64,000 bases of DNA, from contig WARS01000645.1 in NCBI GenBank assembly GCA_008933995.1, positions 1,798,001 through 1,862,000 of the forward strand, written 5' to 3'. This document shows, piece after piece, positions 49,201 to 59,919 of this stretch. The number at the start of each line of letters is the position of its first letter. Within the stretch, counting starts at the first letter, position 1. Source of the stretch: Datnioides undecimradiatus. Taxonomy: Eukaryota > Chordata > Actinopteri > Lobotiformes > Datnioididae. The position numbers and the translations under genes were made by a program. The notes under the pieces were generated by a model. The model saw only the letters and a list, made by a program, of their open reading frames with translations. It searched no databases and was not told the DNA's origin.

Positions 49201-52200
49201 CTTTTAAGACACTGTACCTGTCGGAGGCAGTGAAGCTCTGACATGTTGCGCTCCTGTTTGGATCGAGCCAGTTCCAGCAGCTCATCTTTCCAGCTGTCTC
49301 CCTCTCCTGGTGAAAAACATCAAATGCTGCACTTATCTCTGCAAAAACAATTTATTTTCAGACTGGGAGATGTCTGAAAACAGCCACTGCGCAGATCAAA
49401 GTCAAAAAAACAAAACAAAAAAAACCCACAACTGCAGAGATAAAATGGAATTACAGTCATTGTAAACTCATAATTCTGAAGACAGACATGATCCACACAT
49501 CGCTGATGCTAAATCAAATACTGGCTCCAGTGTCACTGCACACATCAACTGCTGTATAGTATAGTTTAGCGCTGAAATGATTAGTCTGTAAATCATCGTA
49601 ACTGACATATTCAATTCACAATTATCTGAGTTATTCAGTCAATAATAAAATGAAAAGGACAATGTTCTATTTTCCAGCTTCTCAAGTGTGAGGATTGCTG
49701 GAAAATTGTGAATTTTCTGACATTTCTTAGCCTAAACATTTCGTAGTTTAATTGTAAAAATAAAAAAATTGATCCAATCAATAAAATTAGAAACACTGAC
49801 GGTTGGAGACTGGATTTGTTGCAGTGTGGTTTAACATACCCAACAGGGCCAGATCTCTGCGAAGCAGCTGGAGCTCCTGCTTGAGACGGATGATCTCCTC
49901 TCTCTGAGTGCTGCTCTGTGTTAGCTGCTGCTGCAACTCCTCTACAACCACACAGAATAAAACATGTATATGTAAAGCAATTAATCTCTTACTGTACTTC
50001 AGTGATTAATTGAGTTATAATAATTATAACAACAACAACAACAATAATAATAATAATAAAGTGATAATAATTATAAACAACACATGTACCTTTAAGATGT
50101 GTGATCTCATGCCTAGCCTCTCTATAGCGCCGTTTATTTTCCTCTACATCTCTCAGGAGTTTGCTTTCCCGTGAGTGACTCTGTGCTAGTGATGTCTCCA
50201 GATCTCGTAGGCGCCCTGTGAGTTCCAGTAAATGACCAGAGGCCTCAGTCACATCTTTGTCCTGGTGGGAAAAGAACCAATATATTAACCACATTGCAGA
50301 ATAAGAGAGAAGTAGACAACAGATTCAACTTAACACAATGATAATCACTGTTTCCTTTGGAAGTTAAAATAATAAAAATTATAGTCTACTGGTGCACCTT
50401 GAGTTTGAGCATGGAACTCAGTTCTTCCTCTCTGACCTGCAGAGAGCCGACTTGAGTGGAGAGCGCCATGACCGTGGAGTTGAGACTCTGGTTCTTTTCC
50501 TAAGAGACACCACAGATGCTTTAGTTCTGCTTCACAGGACTGCTTTCTATTGAGTATGAACAGAATAAATACCATAAGCTTCTAACAAGAATGTTTCATA
50601 ACTCATTCTTATGACTAAAAATAGTCACAAATTAAGAAATGCACTATTGCCTCCTGTTGGAGTCACATTTGCTGTCAAGCACAGTGTGCTGTTTTAGTAA
50701 CTAGAAAGGATGTCAAATATGTGTAGATAAATAATTACAAATAACTGGATACATTTGATAAAGGTGAGTCTGGCTTATTAAAAACAGCAGCTCTATTTAC
50801 ACTGAATAGCAATGATACAATTATTCAGCTGTATTTTCCACAAGCTGTGGGCAGGTTTTTTGTTGACAATATAAATGTCGACTGACAGTCGGCCCAGCGA
50901 CAGAATGGCGACCTGTCCTGAGTGTACCCTGCCTTCTGCCCAGTGACTGCTGGGATAGGCTCCAGCACTCCTGTGACCCCAAAAGGGATACAGCAGTTAC
51001 AGAAAATGGATGGATGGAATATAAATGTCTATTAATGTATATTATAAAGATACCTCAAAGTCTTCGCATTTTTGGCTTATGTGCTGCTGTTTCTGTTCAA
51101 GCTCAGAGAACTGCTGTCGGGCCATGCTGAGCTCCTTTTGGACCTCTTCCTCCCTGGTTTCCACCACCAGCACACGTTTAGTCAGGACTCTGATCACCTC
51201 ATTACGCTTCTGCAACTCATCTGCACAAACAACAACAAAAAAATCACTATCATATGGCTGTAAGATCTGAGATTACACATCAACAAATGCTGAGTTTGTA
51301 GCTGACTTGTGACAGAAAATTATTTGGACACTGTTTTTATAATCTATTTATCGTTTCAGTCATGTTTAAAGCGAAATCATTCCCCGGTCACAACTCTCCA
51401 AAGGTGAGGATTAGGTGACAAATATGACAGGACACTGAATAGTTACCATTTTTGGAAAAACCAAACCCCCCCCAATCAATTAATGTGTCATCATTCTGCA
51501 TAATTTGCACTTTTGATGGTAAAATGTGGAGAGAAGAAATAGTGCTGTATATCGTTATGGTCTCTGCATCCTCACCATCCAGACAGGCACATCTCTGCTC
51601 CAAAGTAAGCATCCTCTGTCGGTCTTGTTCCCAGGCCAGAAGCTGCTTATGATGTGAAGCAGCCATGGTGTTCAGCTCCTTATCCCGGTCCTTTAGCTCA
51701 GCCATCAACAGCTGAAGCTCCTTCCTCTGTCTCTGGATAGTGGAGCCACTCTGGTCATTCACAGGAAACTGTGCCAAACACACAAGGAGACACACGTCAT
51801 CATAACATAGCCTTTTTTTTATTCATGGAGTTGAAACAATCATCCAAAATGTATTAATAGCAACTGTGGTAATTTACTAATTATTTAAGTAAAGTTTTAA
51901 GCAAAAAATATCAAAAGCTCCCAGGCTGTGAATATTTGTTAGGGAAAACAATCATTAGCTGCACCCTTAATTAGCAACATAAGCAGTGTTGTTTTAAATT
52001 GTTTGGCCAACACAATTTAATATAAGTTAAGTAGAAGTATAGATAAGTATAGATAAGTTAAATAAATGATAAATTAAAAAAAATATATGTTTGTACATTT
52101 ATCAAAAGTAGTTTGTGAACACACTGGTCTCCTTAGACCTGACTCTCAGGTGTCAAATATGAACTCCAGAAGGCCATCACAAATCAACTCAATGTGTAAG

Positions 52201-52663
52201 TAACAGTGCAAAAAAAAGAAAAAAAGAAAAAAAAAGTTTCACCTCTGTCTGTGAGCTGATGGGGAAGTGTGTGTCTCCTAAGATGGGAGCTGAACTTCTG
52301 ATCCAGTGTTTTGTTCTGCCGGCCATATTGAAGCTGTTTGGGACAGAACTCGCATCCAGTGAAGCAACATCATTTGTCTGAAAAGTACCACACATATATT
52401 ATTCTCACAGCAGGTAATATGAAAGAGGATTTATCAGAAATGTCACTGACCTTTTTAATTGGAGTGCTGTGCCAGATCTCAGCTGAAGTATCTGAAACCA
52501 AATCAATGTGGATGTTAGATGGTTGTAACTTTCCCTTATACACTTCACACAAATCACTTTCATGAGTTTAAACGCAACTAGGATGTGCATGTTTACCATT
52601 TAACCCGGAGAAATAGGCTGAGGCTCTTCCATTAGAGGGGGGCGGTCTTTTCCCTTCGTCCAT
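46278..52663 (-). CDS. ccdc62: Coiled-coil domain-containing protein 62
   Basis: CCDC62 is a coiled-coil protein known in mammals as an oestrogen-receptor cofactor (ERAP75) needed for sperm head shaping. Thirteen coding exons, 5' to 3': 52597-52663, 52451-52491, 52243-52377, 51576-51768, 51054-51220, 50398-50499, 50090-50261, 49840-49941, 49218-49306, 48321-48421, 47107-47245, 46497-46703, 46278-46331; 1,569 bases, 522 residues (human 684). Exon 4 holds the family hallmark IQRQRKELQLLMAELKDRDKEL. Exons 4-10 are nearly continuous coiled coil. Exon 12 has LQQLLEESR, an LxxLL motif of the nuclear-receptor-box type, where the human protein has LQRLLAESR. Start MDEGKRPPPSNG at 52663 follows an out-of-frame ATG closed by TGA. 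A donor at 52979 suggests a separate 5' UTR exon near 52980. The C-terminus is shorter than in mammals, ending HSASQP. Introns hold repeats near 46.9, 49.6 and 50.9 kb. Confidence 0.94.
46880..47060. repeat. Diverged copy of the long inverted-repeat element in ccdc62 intron 11
   Basis: Contains GCTTTCTTGCCAAGATAAGA, TAAATATAAAGCTGAGACCAGG, CAATTAGCTTGAGAGTGGCATC and AATCTTCTGAAC, resembling the AGAGTGGTATCAAT-type terminus of the family at 13915 and 16215. Confidence 0.5.
47246..48320 (-). other. ccdc62 intron 10, non-coding
   Basis: One kilobase without exon signals. It includes GAGCTAAATGCTAACATAATGCTGACATG near 47650, a common fish low-copy repeat motif, and CATGTTCAAGGTTTGAC. The ORFs at 47908 and 48053 overlap each other on the minus strand and show no family. 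Confidence 0.5.
49555..49805. repeat. Dispersed 'gctgaaatgattagt' repeat in ccdc62 intron 8
   Basis: GCGCTGAAATGATTAGTCTG, CAGTCAATAATAAAATGAAAAG, TTTTCCAGCTTCTCAAGTG and GAATTTTCTGACATTTCTTAG form the word order of a known type of teleost repeat; other fragments lie near 7.4, 31.8 and 39.1 kb. Confidence 0.6.
50029..50060. repeat. (AAC)n/(AAT)n compound microsatellite
   Basis: AAC units pass into AAT units just 30 bases downstream (on the minus strand) of the ccdc62 exon 7 donor. Confidence 0.9.
50870..51022. repeat. 3' tail of an L2-clade LINE
   Basis: GCGACAGAATGGCGACCTGTCC, CAGTGACTGCTGGGATAGGC, TCCAGCACTCCTGTGACCCC and AGAAAATGGATGGATGG form the characteristic 3' end of L2-like LINEs of fish, including the short ATGG tail. 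It lies in ccdc62 intron 5, in plus orientation, directly beside exon 5. Confidence 0.75.
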
Positions 52664-54858
52664 CACATCATAACAGTTAGCCAGTATAATATACCCAAAC
52701 TCCAATTCCTTCGTGCTTTCCCTCCAAATCCCCCTGTGTTAAATTGCTTTCATTGTTGTCATATTGTTGTTGTTGTAAGCATCTTCTGTGGGGCATGCCA
52801 GTCAGCTAACTCAAGTTAGTAAAGCTAACGTTTACTTAAGGCCTCTAAAAGTAGCTCTAAAGTTAAGAAACAGCCAACGAAATTGGTTAAACGACAAAAG
52901 CGCATTTGTTCTCATAACAATTCGCTCCGAAAAAAATTGATTACCATTTACTGAATTAAAAAATGTATCTAAAACTTACATTGCTAGCTAACGTTAGCAT
53001 CCAGGAGAGTTTAACTTTTGAATGTGTGACGTAGAAAAACAGGGCGTTTACAGTGACGTCTTGTCAACTGACATCCCGCAGTTCTTTTCTGTAGCATTTT
53101 TACTGGATTACCGTCAAAAAGGATGATTAGCATCGCTATAGCTTCTTGTTCATACACATGAACGTCTCTTTGAAAACCTTCAGTTTCACTTTCGCACGCC
53201 TCGACACAACCTTGAAATGCTAGACTCTAGGTGAGATGTTCAACATAAAAGTCGGAGTAAAGCACAGTAATGAAAAACTGTAATTTTCTTTATTATTGTC
53301 AGTTTTTCGAGTAAAATTGTAAAAAGTATTCTAATTTTAAATATGACCATACAGTCGATATAACTTACATAACAATCACTTAAGCTATGTCTCAAAATTG
53401 AATTGGATTTTAATTGCATTCAAATTATTAACTTGAACTATACTAATAATTTATGTCTAACGTCATGTCATGTCTATATTTTCACTTCAAACACCTGCAG
53501 GATTGCCAATTTCACTCAATTTTAGCAGCACATTATTTTCTGCTCTTTTACTTACTTGTGGTGTTGTGGTTTTCCTCTCTTCTACTCTTACATTTTGGAG
53601 GCAAATATTGAACTTTTTGCTCATACTGCACTGCGTATTACCATAATTACTAGCTACTTTAAAAACTTTAACTAAATTTTACTAGTTACTTTGCAGATTC
53701 TGTCAGTATATATGTATTTATATTCAATATTTATATACAAAATACAAATGAACTATTTCTATTTTACCCTGATGTCATGTGTATAAATTCAAAATTGTGA
53801 ACGCATACCTGTATAAAGTCTGTCTAAGAAAGTAGGTGTGTTGAAATAAAGATTTCTGATATTATGTGAACAGTAATTATTATGTGGAAACAGATCAGTT
53901 GTGTGTTCGTCCTCCGAGCACCAGGTGGCGCTGTGGCGTATCAGCACTACGTATCAGCCACATTAACGACTAAAACAAGAAACGCTACTAGGCGTGCTCA
54001 AAGTACGCCAACTAAACCTTATTCAATAAGAATGATTTTCTAAAAGTCAAACTAACATCAATAATGCGAGCGGCTTTACTAAACAGACAGCAGTTTTAAG
54101 AGTATATTTTGCGGGGTACGTAACTCGACATTTCTTCTTTATTTATTGAGTTATTCAGCAGCACAGCCTGTGCAGTTAGCGGTGCATTAGCTAGCTTATT
54201 TAGCCTGTTAAGCTAAAGCCCACTAAACTGAGGCGCTGACGGTGACAGCTGGGTGAGTCAATGTTACCTGATGAATGAAACCAGTGAAACCAAAATTAGG
54301 GATATTTTTTAGCAATGTACTGTTTGTCTCCATGGCGACTGTGTCCACTTAAATTATGGACAATACACCAAGTATTGTAGTTGAACGGTCTATTTAATAG
54401 CGCACTCACTGTCAAACAGCCGCATGTGTTAGCCAGCTAAAGCTAGTTCTGCTCACTTCGATGCTATTAAACCAACTGTTTAATAGTCGTGCATTAAAAA
54501 ATATCCAGCAGGACCGACCTGTGAGCTATTTCAGTTCACACAAGTCTGTGTCAGGATGTTAGCTAACTGGCGCTCATGTGATCTGTGCTGACAGTAAATG
54601 ATATGAGCAGTGTGTTGGCCGGGCAGGCTAGCATGATGAAATATTGGCAGGCGCCTTGTTCACTCATGCCCACATTGGGGAGTGAAAATAACAAATCTGA
54701 AGACATTTCATAAATGGGCTTTAGGTTTGGATGTGGAAGGGACACGATAAGCATAAATCTGGGCTTGATTTTAAGGTGTAATTTGCACCAATTTGTCTGA
54801 CCAGAGTGCATGAAATTTAGTTTATATTTGTATCTGTCTTTTGTCTAGATAATTTGTG
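52664..54858. other. Divergent promoter region ccdc62 / denr
   Basis: Includes the ccdc62 5' UTR (probable UTR exon from 52980 up to about 53050, with GTGACGT motifs), about 1 kb of AT-rich DNA with a 'tactcaagtac' fragment at 53560-53730, a CTCF-like site at 53918-53931, and the denr 5' UTR. A donor at 54253 (GGGTGAGT) could end a denr UTR exon, with the acceptor at 54847-54848 just before the coding exon. Confidence 0.5.
53918..53931 (+). promoter_or_regulatory. CTCF-type motif between ccdc62 and denr
   Basis: GCACCAGGTGGCGC matches the CTCF core (CCASYAGRKGGCR) at all but the first position. It sits between two divergently transcribed genes. Binding is inferred only from the motif. Confidence 0.5.
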
Positions 54859-57244
54859 ATGGCTACTACTGAAATGGAATCTGGTTCTTCAGAGGGCAAA
54901 TCAGAGCAAGGGACACTTGATCCTGATTCAAAGTACCCACTGAAAGTTCTTTATTGTGGAGGTACAGTGTATAACATTTTACTTACTTTGGCATCTTAAC
55001 AAGATGTATGTTGTTGTCTTTTCAAAATATGATGATGCATTTTTTTCCCACTGCAGTGTGCTCCCTGCCTACGGAGGTAAGTTTAATTATTTACCTAAAA
55101 GAATATTCTGTTCTATGACCCAGTTTATTCAAAAATATGCTTTTTCAGATATTAAGGCTGTTGCTAAACTGAATCTAAACTGTTGCGTCTGCAGTACTGT
55201 GAGTACATGCCTGAGCCAGCCAAATGTCGGCAGTGGCTTGAGAAGAACTTTCCAGATGTATTTGCCAGGATGACAGTAGGTGAGTACCATTAAAGATTTT
55301 TGCCAACAATATTTTTCTTAGGTTCTACTTATGTGTACTCGCTGACCTAAAAATAAAGCTCTGATATTGTTGCATTAGAATAAATATATGTTTGTCTTCC
55401 ACGACTCAAAATTCCACCTTATTTACTATTTTATTTACTTCTGAAGCAACTAAAAGTCAAATTTTGCCTTTTTATAAATGTATCAATAATGTGCCATGTG
55501 TTTATCCCTTAATATACAGCCTTTCCCTTTCCCTCTGAAGTAGCTGTAAGAGAATCTTACAGGATTATACTGCATATATACACTTCATTATCTTGTTCAA
55601 GTTGTTCATTTAGGTTATATGAGTTGAATCCAACACTCAATGTTTTTTATGGTTTCATTATTGTATCAAATTTCTCTTTTTTTTCTTCTTTTTTTTCTTT
55701 TTTCAATTTTCAAGTTTTCCACAGTATGTGTCCCTTGCAGCATTTTAAAAACGTCTGCCCAGTATGGAACAAGAGATATTTGAGATATTTGTGACATGGT
55801 TTTGTACAATGATTGATTGCACAACACCAGTTTGTCATGACAAAGCTTTTACCAAAAACAATGACCAAAGTTATTCTAAAAACGTAGTGTATATTATCAA
55901 TCATTTAAACAAGAAATGTGATATAGATAGACAGTCTTGTGATTGAAATGGTACTTACAGTGTATGGTCACTACAATGAGAGAGAGAAATGGCTTCCTGA
56001 TGTGGTTATATTGGAGACACGATAATGTGAGTTGTCATCGAAAAGTTAAGAGTGCTTTCTTGTGGGATTGGTTTTAATATTTTAGCTTTTTCTTTTCATC
56101 TTACTGGCCCAGCAGCGAACGCACCCAAGCAGGAACCTGGCACTGGAGATGCTCCCCCTGCTGGCGAGGACGAGGAGAAAAAGAAACAGAAGAGAGGTAT
56201 GCTTTCAAACATACAGACACTTTCCATCTATATTCCAGGATGTGTGCAGGTCCTCTTTGGCTTATTATAGGGCAAAAATATTATCTGGGTGTCAAAGCAG
56301 ATACTTTGTGCTTGTTTAAGTGAGAACCCCAAAGATTTAAACCATGGTAGTTTTGGTGACATTTGTAGCTACTGGCAAACACGCTTGCTAATAGCAAACA
56401 AACCTTAAGCAACTGCTTTGTCAGAAATATAGAGGTCAGTCAAAAACAATTGCAGCTGTACACAACGGCCCATTACCTTGCTAAGAAGTTGATATATATG
56501 GTCACCTACAGCTCGTTCCTTCACTCACTGCAATGTTTAAGCGTTATCTGCTATCAAAACAACTTTTGGTGTCTGTATTTAAAGATGTAACTATATTGAT
56601 TAGATTGGTGTTGAAAGTCCCTCCTTGGTTGCTGTATGGCAATAGATTTCAACAAGTGGATTAACGCTAGACTTAATTTTGTTTTGTCTTTTTAAGGTGG
56701 CCGAGGCCAGATCAGACAGAAAAAGAAAACTGTGCCTCAGAAAGTCACGATAGCAAAAATCCCAAGAGCCAAGAAAAAATATGTCACACGGGTCTGTGGC
56801 CTGGCAACGTTTGGTAAGCCTTTGGTGTTTTTATTATTCTTCGTGTTCCTTAATTGTCCTTGTCTACATGTTCTCAATACTAAACATAAATTCTGTGTCA
56901 ACTCTTGCAGACATTGAACTTAAAGAGGCTCAGCGATTCTTTGCCCAGAAATTCTCTTGTGGTGCCTCAGTTACAGCAGAGGATGAAATAATCATTCAGG
57001 GAGATTTTACAGACGACATAATCGACGTCATTCAAGAGAAGTGGCCTGAGGTGAGTTCTCTGAATTTGCTAAGAAACATGTAGAGCATCCCTAAAATATC
57101 CTTCTAAATTTCAAGCCTCCTTAACGTTTGACATTTTAAATGTTTGTCATCCTGCGTTAATTTGTTGCTGTGCTCAGTCTCTGCATCTCTCTGCCGTAGG
57201 TGGATGATGACAGCATCGATGATCTGGGTGAAGTCAAGAAGTGA
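54859..57244 (+). CDS. denr: Density-regulated re-initiation and release factor
   Basis: DENR pairs with MCTS1 on the 40S subunit to remove deacylated tRNA and allow re-initiation after short upstream ORFs. Seven coding exons: 54859-54961, 55057-55076, 55195-55279, 56116-56196, 56697-56813, 56911-57050, 57200-57244; 196 residues, as in other vertebrates (198). The N-terminal part has Cys33, Cys36, Cys43 and Cys52 in YCGVC...EYCEY...KC, the MCTS1-binding zinc-type cluster. An acidic/Lys-rich linker ([15 protein letters not shown]) follows, then the SUI1/eIF1-like domain from about 108 to 178 ([40 protein letters not shown]), ending GEVKK. The exon 4 acceptor is a CAGCAG tandem site; 56113 would add one Ala. 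ATG 54859 opens MATTEMESG as in the family. AATAAA at 57485-57490 is a likely poly(A) signal. Confidence 0.97.
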
Positions 57245-57484
57245 AGACCAAATATGCACTTTTACTGAAATGGATGTGACCTGTAACAGCGACAACCTGG
57301 CCAAATGTACACATTAAGTCATTTTATACCTATTTTATTTACTGTTCATAAAAAGCTGCGGACTTGGCCACTCACTTGGCAATTTATTTTTTTTTTAGTT
57401 AATAGCTGCTTTCTCTCGTTTGCCAAAGGTGTGGTATGACGTGAATCCCTCCCAAATGTTCTTCACTCAAGCAAACTGTAGGCT

Positions 57485-57490
57485 AATAAA
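57485..57490 (+). terminator. denr: Probable denr poly(A) signal
   Basis: AATAAA lies 241 bases after the denr stop, followed by a GT-rich stretch (GTTTGTGTTTC near 57537). Confidence 0.5.
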
Positions 57491-57959
57491 TTTCAGTCTC
57501 CCCACTTCGCCTGTACACTCACGTCTTCATTCCAGGTTTGTGTTTCTTCTTTTAATGGGTATGTGTGCATTTTTTTTGAAGACATTAAACTGATTTCTTT
57601 ATACAGGGTCAAATTGTTGTAGTCACCTGCTTTATGTTAAATGGCCGCAGGTTATTTGTTTTTCAAGCGTCTTACTCAGTCCCCATGGGTGAACCTAATC
57701 CCCTGCATAATAGTTTTATAATGAGGGCAGATAACATTTACAGTAGTTTCTATGTTCCTCTGGGTCAATATCATCTCCCTAAAGATAACACACAGTGCAC
57801 AGATGTTCGCTTCACCTAAGAATTAGCATGTTTGTCTGTGAATGGTTTGCATGAACGCAAACATGATTACCTTCCAATGAAGTCACCTGGTACAGCATAT
57901 CTATGTTGACATTATATAGAGCAGCAGATTGGTGTTTTGCTTCATTGATGGATCAAAGG

Positions 57960-58952
57960 ATGAATCTCACTCCCTCACATGAGTGCTGTGCCTTTGAGGC
58001 TCCCATCCTGGACCAGGTTTTGCCTCCAGTACTGGTCTTGGAGTTCATGTTTGGACTGATGGGGAACTTTGTCGCCCTGTGGATGTTCATCTTTCACATG
58101 GACACATGGAAGCCCAACTCAGTGTATCTGACTCACCTGGCCGTTGCAGACTCCATTGTACTGTTCTGCCTACCTTTCAGGGCAGACTACTACAGACGTG
58201 GAAAAAACTGGCTCCACGGCGATGCCCTGTGTCGTATCCTGCTGTTTTTACTGGCAGCCAACCGTGCAGCGGGGATCTTCTTCCTCACGGCAGTGGCTGT
58301 TGACCGTTACTTAAAGATTGTCCACCCATTGAACCGGATCAACCAGATGGGCATTGGCTACGCTCTCTGGGTGTCCCTTGGTCTGTGGGGTCTGATTTTT
58401 CTTGCTACTGGATATCTTCTTGCTGATGAGCACTTCTTCTACAATAGCAACCGAACGCAGTGCGAGAGTTTCAACATCTGCTTGGGCTTCAGTCCACTCT
58501 TCATTTGGCACAACACTTTCTATGTTATTCAGTTTTTCCTACCCTCTGCAATAGTTGCATTCTGCACGATCAGAATTATGTGGCAGCTGAAAAACAGGAC
58601 CGTGGACAAAAAGGGAAAAATCAAACGGGCTGTTCAGTTTGTCTTGGCTGTAGCTTTGATATTTATTACCTGCTTCTTTCCCAGCACTATATCCCGCATA
58701 GCTGTGTGGATCCTAAAGGCATGGTATAATGAATGCAAATACTTCGAAGAGGCCAACCTAGCTTTCTATACATCAGTGTGTTTCACATACTTCAACAGTG
58801 TCCTCAACCCACTTGTCTATTATTTCTCGAGCCCTGCTTTCAGCGGCACCTTCAAGAAGCTCCTGAATAAGCTGCTGGGAAGGACTGATGACAAAGATCA
58901 GGCAGATTCATCTGAGAATGACATTTCCACCATTGATGGTAGAAGGGTATGA
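57960..58952 (+). CDS. hcar1: Hydroxycarboxylic acid receptor-like class A GPCR (single coding exon)
   Basis: A seven-helix receptor that, by family, senses hydroxy-carboxylic acids such as lactate and couples to Gi at the plasma membrane. From ATG 57960 it is 330 residues. Features: N-glycosylation site NLT and paired Cys9-Cys10 (typical of HCARs, for a second disulfide), TM1 GN motif (LMGNFVALW), TM2 LAVAD, Cys91 at the top of TM3, Arg102 in AANRAAG (the TM3 arginine that holds the ligand carboxylate in HCARs), DRY at 115-117, and NPLVYYF in TM7. The tail is Asp/Ser-rich. I prefer 57960 because it has A at -3 and leaves an N-terminus of family length; in-frame ATGs at 57948 and 57903 are possible. 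It lies next to denr as HCAR1 does in human. Whether it is strictly HCAR1 or a fish-specific HCAR is open. Confidence 0.88.
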   Translation: MNLTPSHECCAFEAPILDQVLPPVLVLEFMFGLMGNFVALWMFIFHMDTWKPNSVYLTHLAVADSIVLFCLPFRADYYRRGKNWLHGDALCRILLFLLAANRAAGIFFLTAVAVDRYLKIVHPLNRINQMGIGYALWVSLGLWGLIFLATGYLLADEHFFYNSNRTQCESFNICLGFSPLFIWHNTFYVIQFFLPSAIVAFCTIRIMWQLKNRTVDKKGKIKRAVQFVLAVALIFITCFFPSTISRIAVWILKAWYNECKYFEEANLAFYTSVCFTYFNSVLNPLVYYFSSPAFSGTFKKLLNKLLGRTDDKDQADSSENDISTIDGRRV

Positions 58953-59760
58953 AGCCAGATCTGGTTGTGTTCCCTATTAAACTTACTTTAAATCTGAACT
59001 TGTTACCTGAAAGCATAGTGCATGTTTAGGTCCTGGCGATTGATAAAATTCCCAGTGTATAACTATAATGTAGGGAGGATGTTTTACTGTGATTGTGAAC
59101 AACAAAATTACCCACTTAATAATTAGCAGCTTACTGCTATATACTTGTATCGGTATAATATTTGTGAGTGTGCTGCAATGTTAAAAGTAACTATATTCCA
59201 TAAATAATGATGAATTATTTTCAGCTGTAAAGTAACCTGGTCAAATACAAATGCTTGTAAAGTTAATATCTGTTCAGTAAGTGATTCATATATATAGTCC
59301 ATACAATAGTTTGAATTGTCAGTCACATTCACTGTACACTAAAAACAGATTTTCTGCCACCTAGTAAAATAATATTTACTCTGTAAACCTTATCAAGAGC
59401 CAGAGGGAAGTTTAGGTGATTTAAGTGCTGTCAGTAAACTGTCTATCCACTCACAAGCTATCAATCCACTGCAAAGTATCTGAAGTTTACTGGGACAGCT
59501 GGAACAAGAGTAAAATGTACTCTACTATTTTATTTTTGTCTTTTTTAAATTCTGCGTGCATATATATTTGCACATTTAAAATATCCGTCTTTGTTTCCTG
59601 TCAATTTTTGTTTACAATAAATAAATCAAACATTACGATACCCAACTTAGTTACGTATGGTTTTTGTTCCATTTGCCTTTGTGTACGTGTTTTTTCTGTC
59701 CTGAGAGGTCCTATTGTATCAATTTGGTGATCAGATGTACGAGCTCAAGTTCTGTCCTAT
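58953..59760. other. Intergenic: hcar 3' UTR to clip1 promoter
   Basis: AT-rich and non-coding. The ORF at 59425-59730 is Cys/Ile/Phe-rich, matches no family and is taken as chance. Confidence 0.5.
59616..59621 (+). terminator. Possible poly(A) signal of the hcar-like gene
   Basis: AATAAATAAA about 660 bases after the receptor stop, in the AT-rich gap between it and clip1. Confidence 0.4.
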
Positions 59761-59769
59761 GAAGGCATC

Positions 59770-59919
59770 ATTAGTTCCCATGGTGACGTCATTGTGTGTG
59801 AGGCTGGGGCTGGGCTGGGAAGCAGAGAAGAGCCGCTGGAAAAACATGTAACGGTACAAGGTAGGCTGCACCTACCCACGGCATCCCTAACTGAGACCCA
59901 GTTCACCAAAAGAGAACAA
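59770..59919 (+). promoter_or_regulatory. clip1: clip1 promoter and first non-coding exon, with consensus CRE
   Basis: A perfect palindromic CRE, TGACGTCA, lies at 59784-59791. It is followed by GC-rich sequence, then a strong donor GTAAGC at 59920 and a weaker GTAGGC at 59861. No coding frame continues, so this is read as the 5' UTR exon of clip1, 1.7 kb before its first coding exon. Confidence 0.55.

Noticed and set aside
57903..57959. Upstream in-frame ATGs at 57903 and 57948 as the receptor start
   Set aside because: Not excluded, but they add residues unlike HCAR N-termini and have weaker Kozak context than 57960.
58079..58729. Frame-shifted ORFs inside the GPCR gene
   Set aside because: Shadows of the receptor reading frame.
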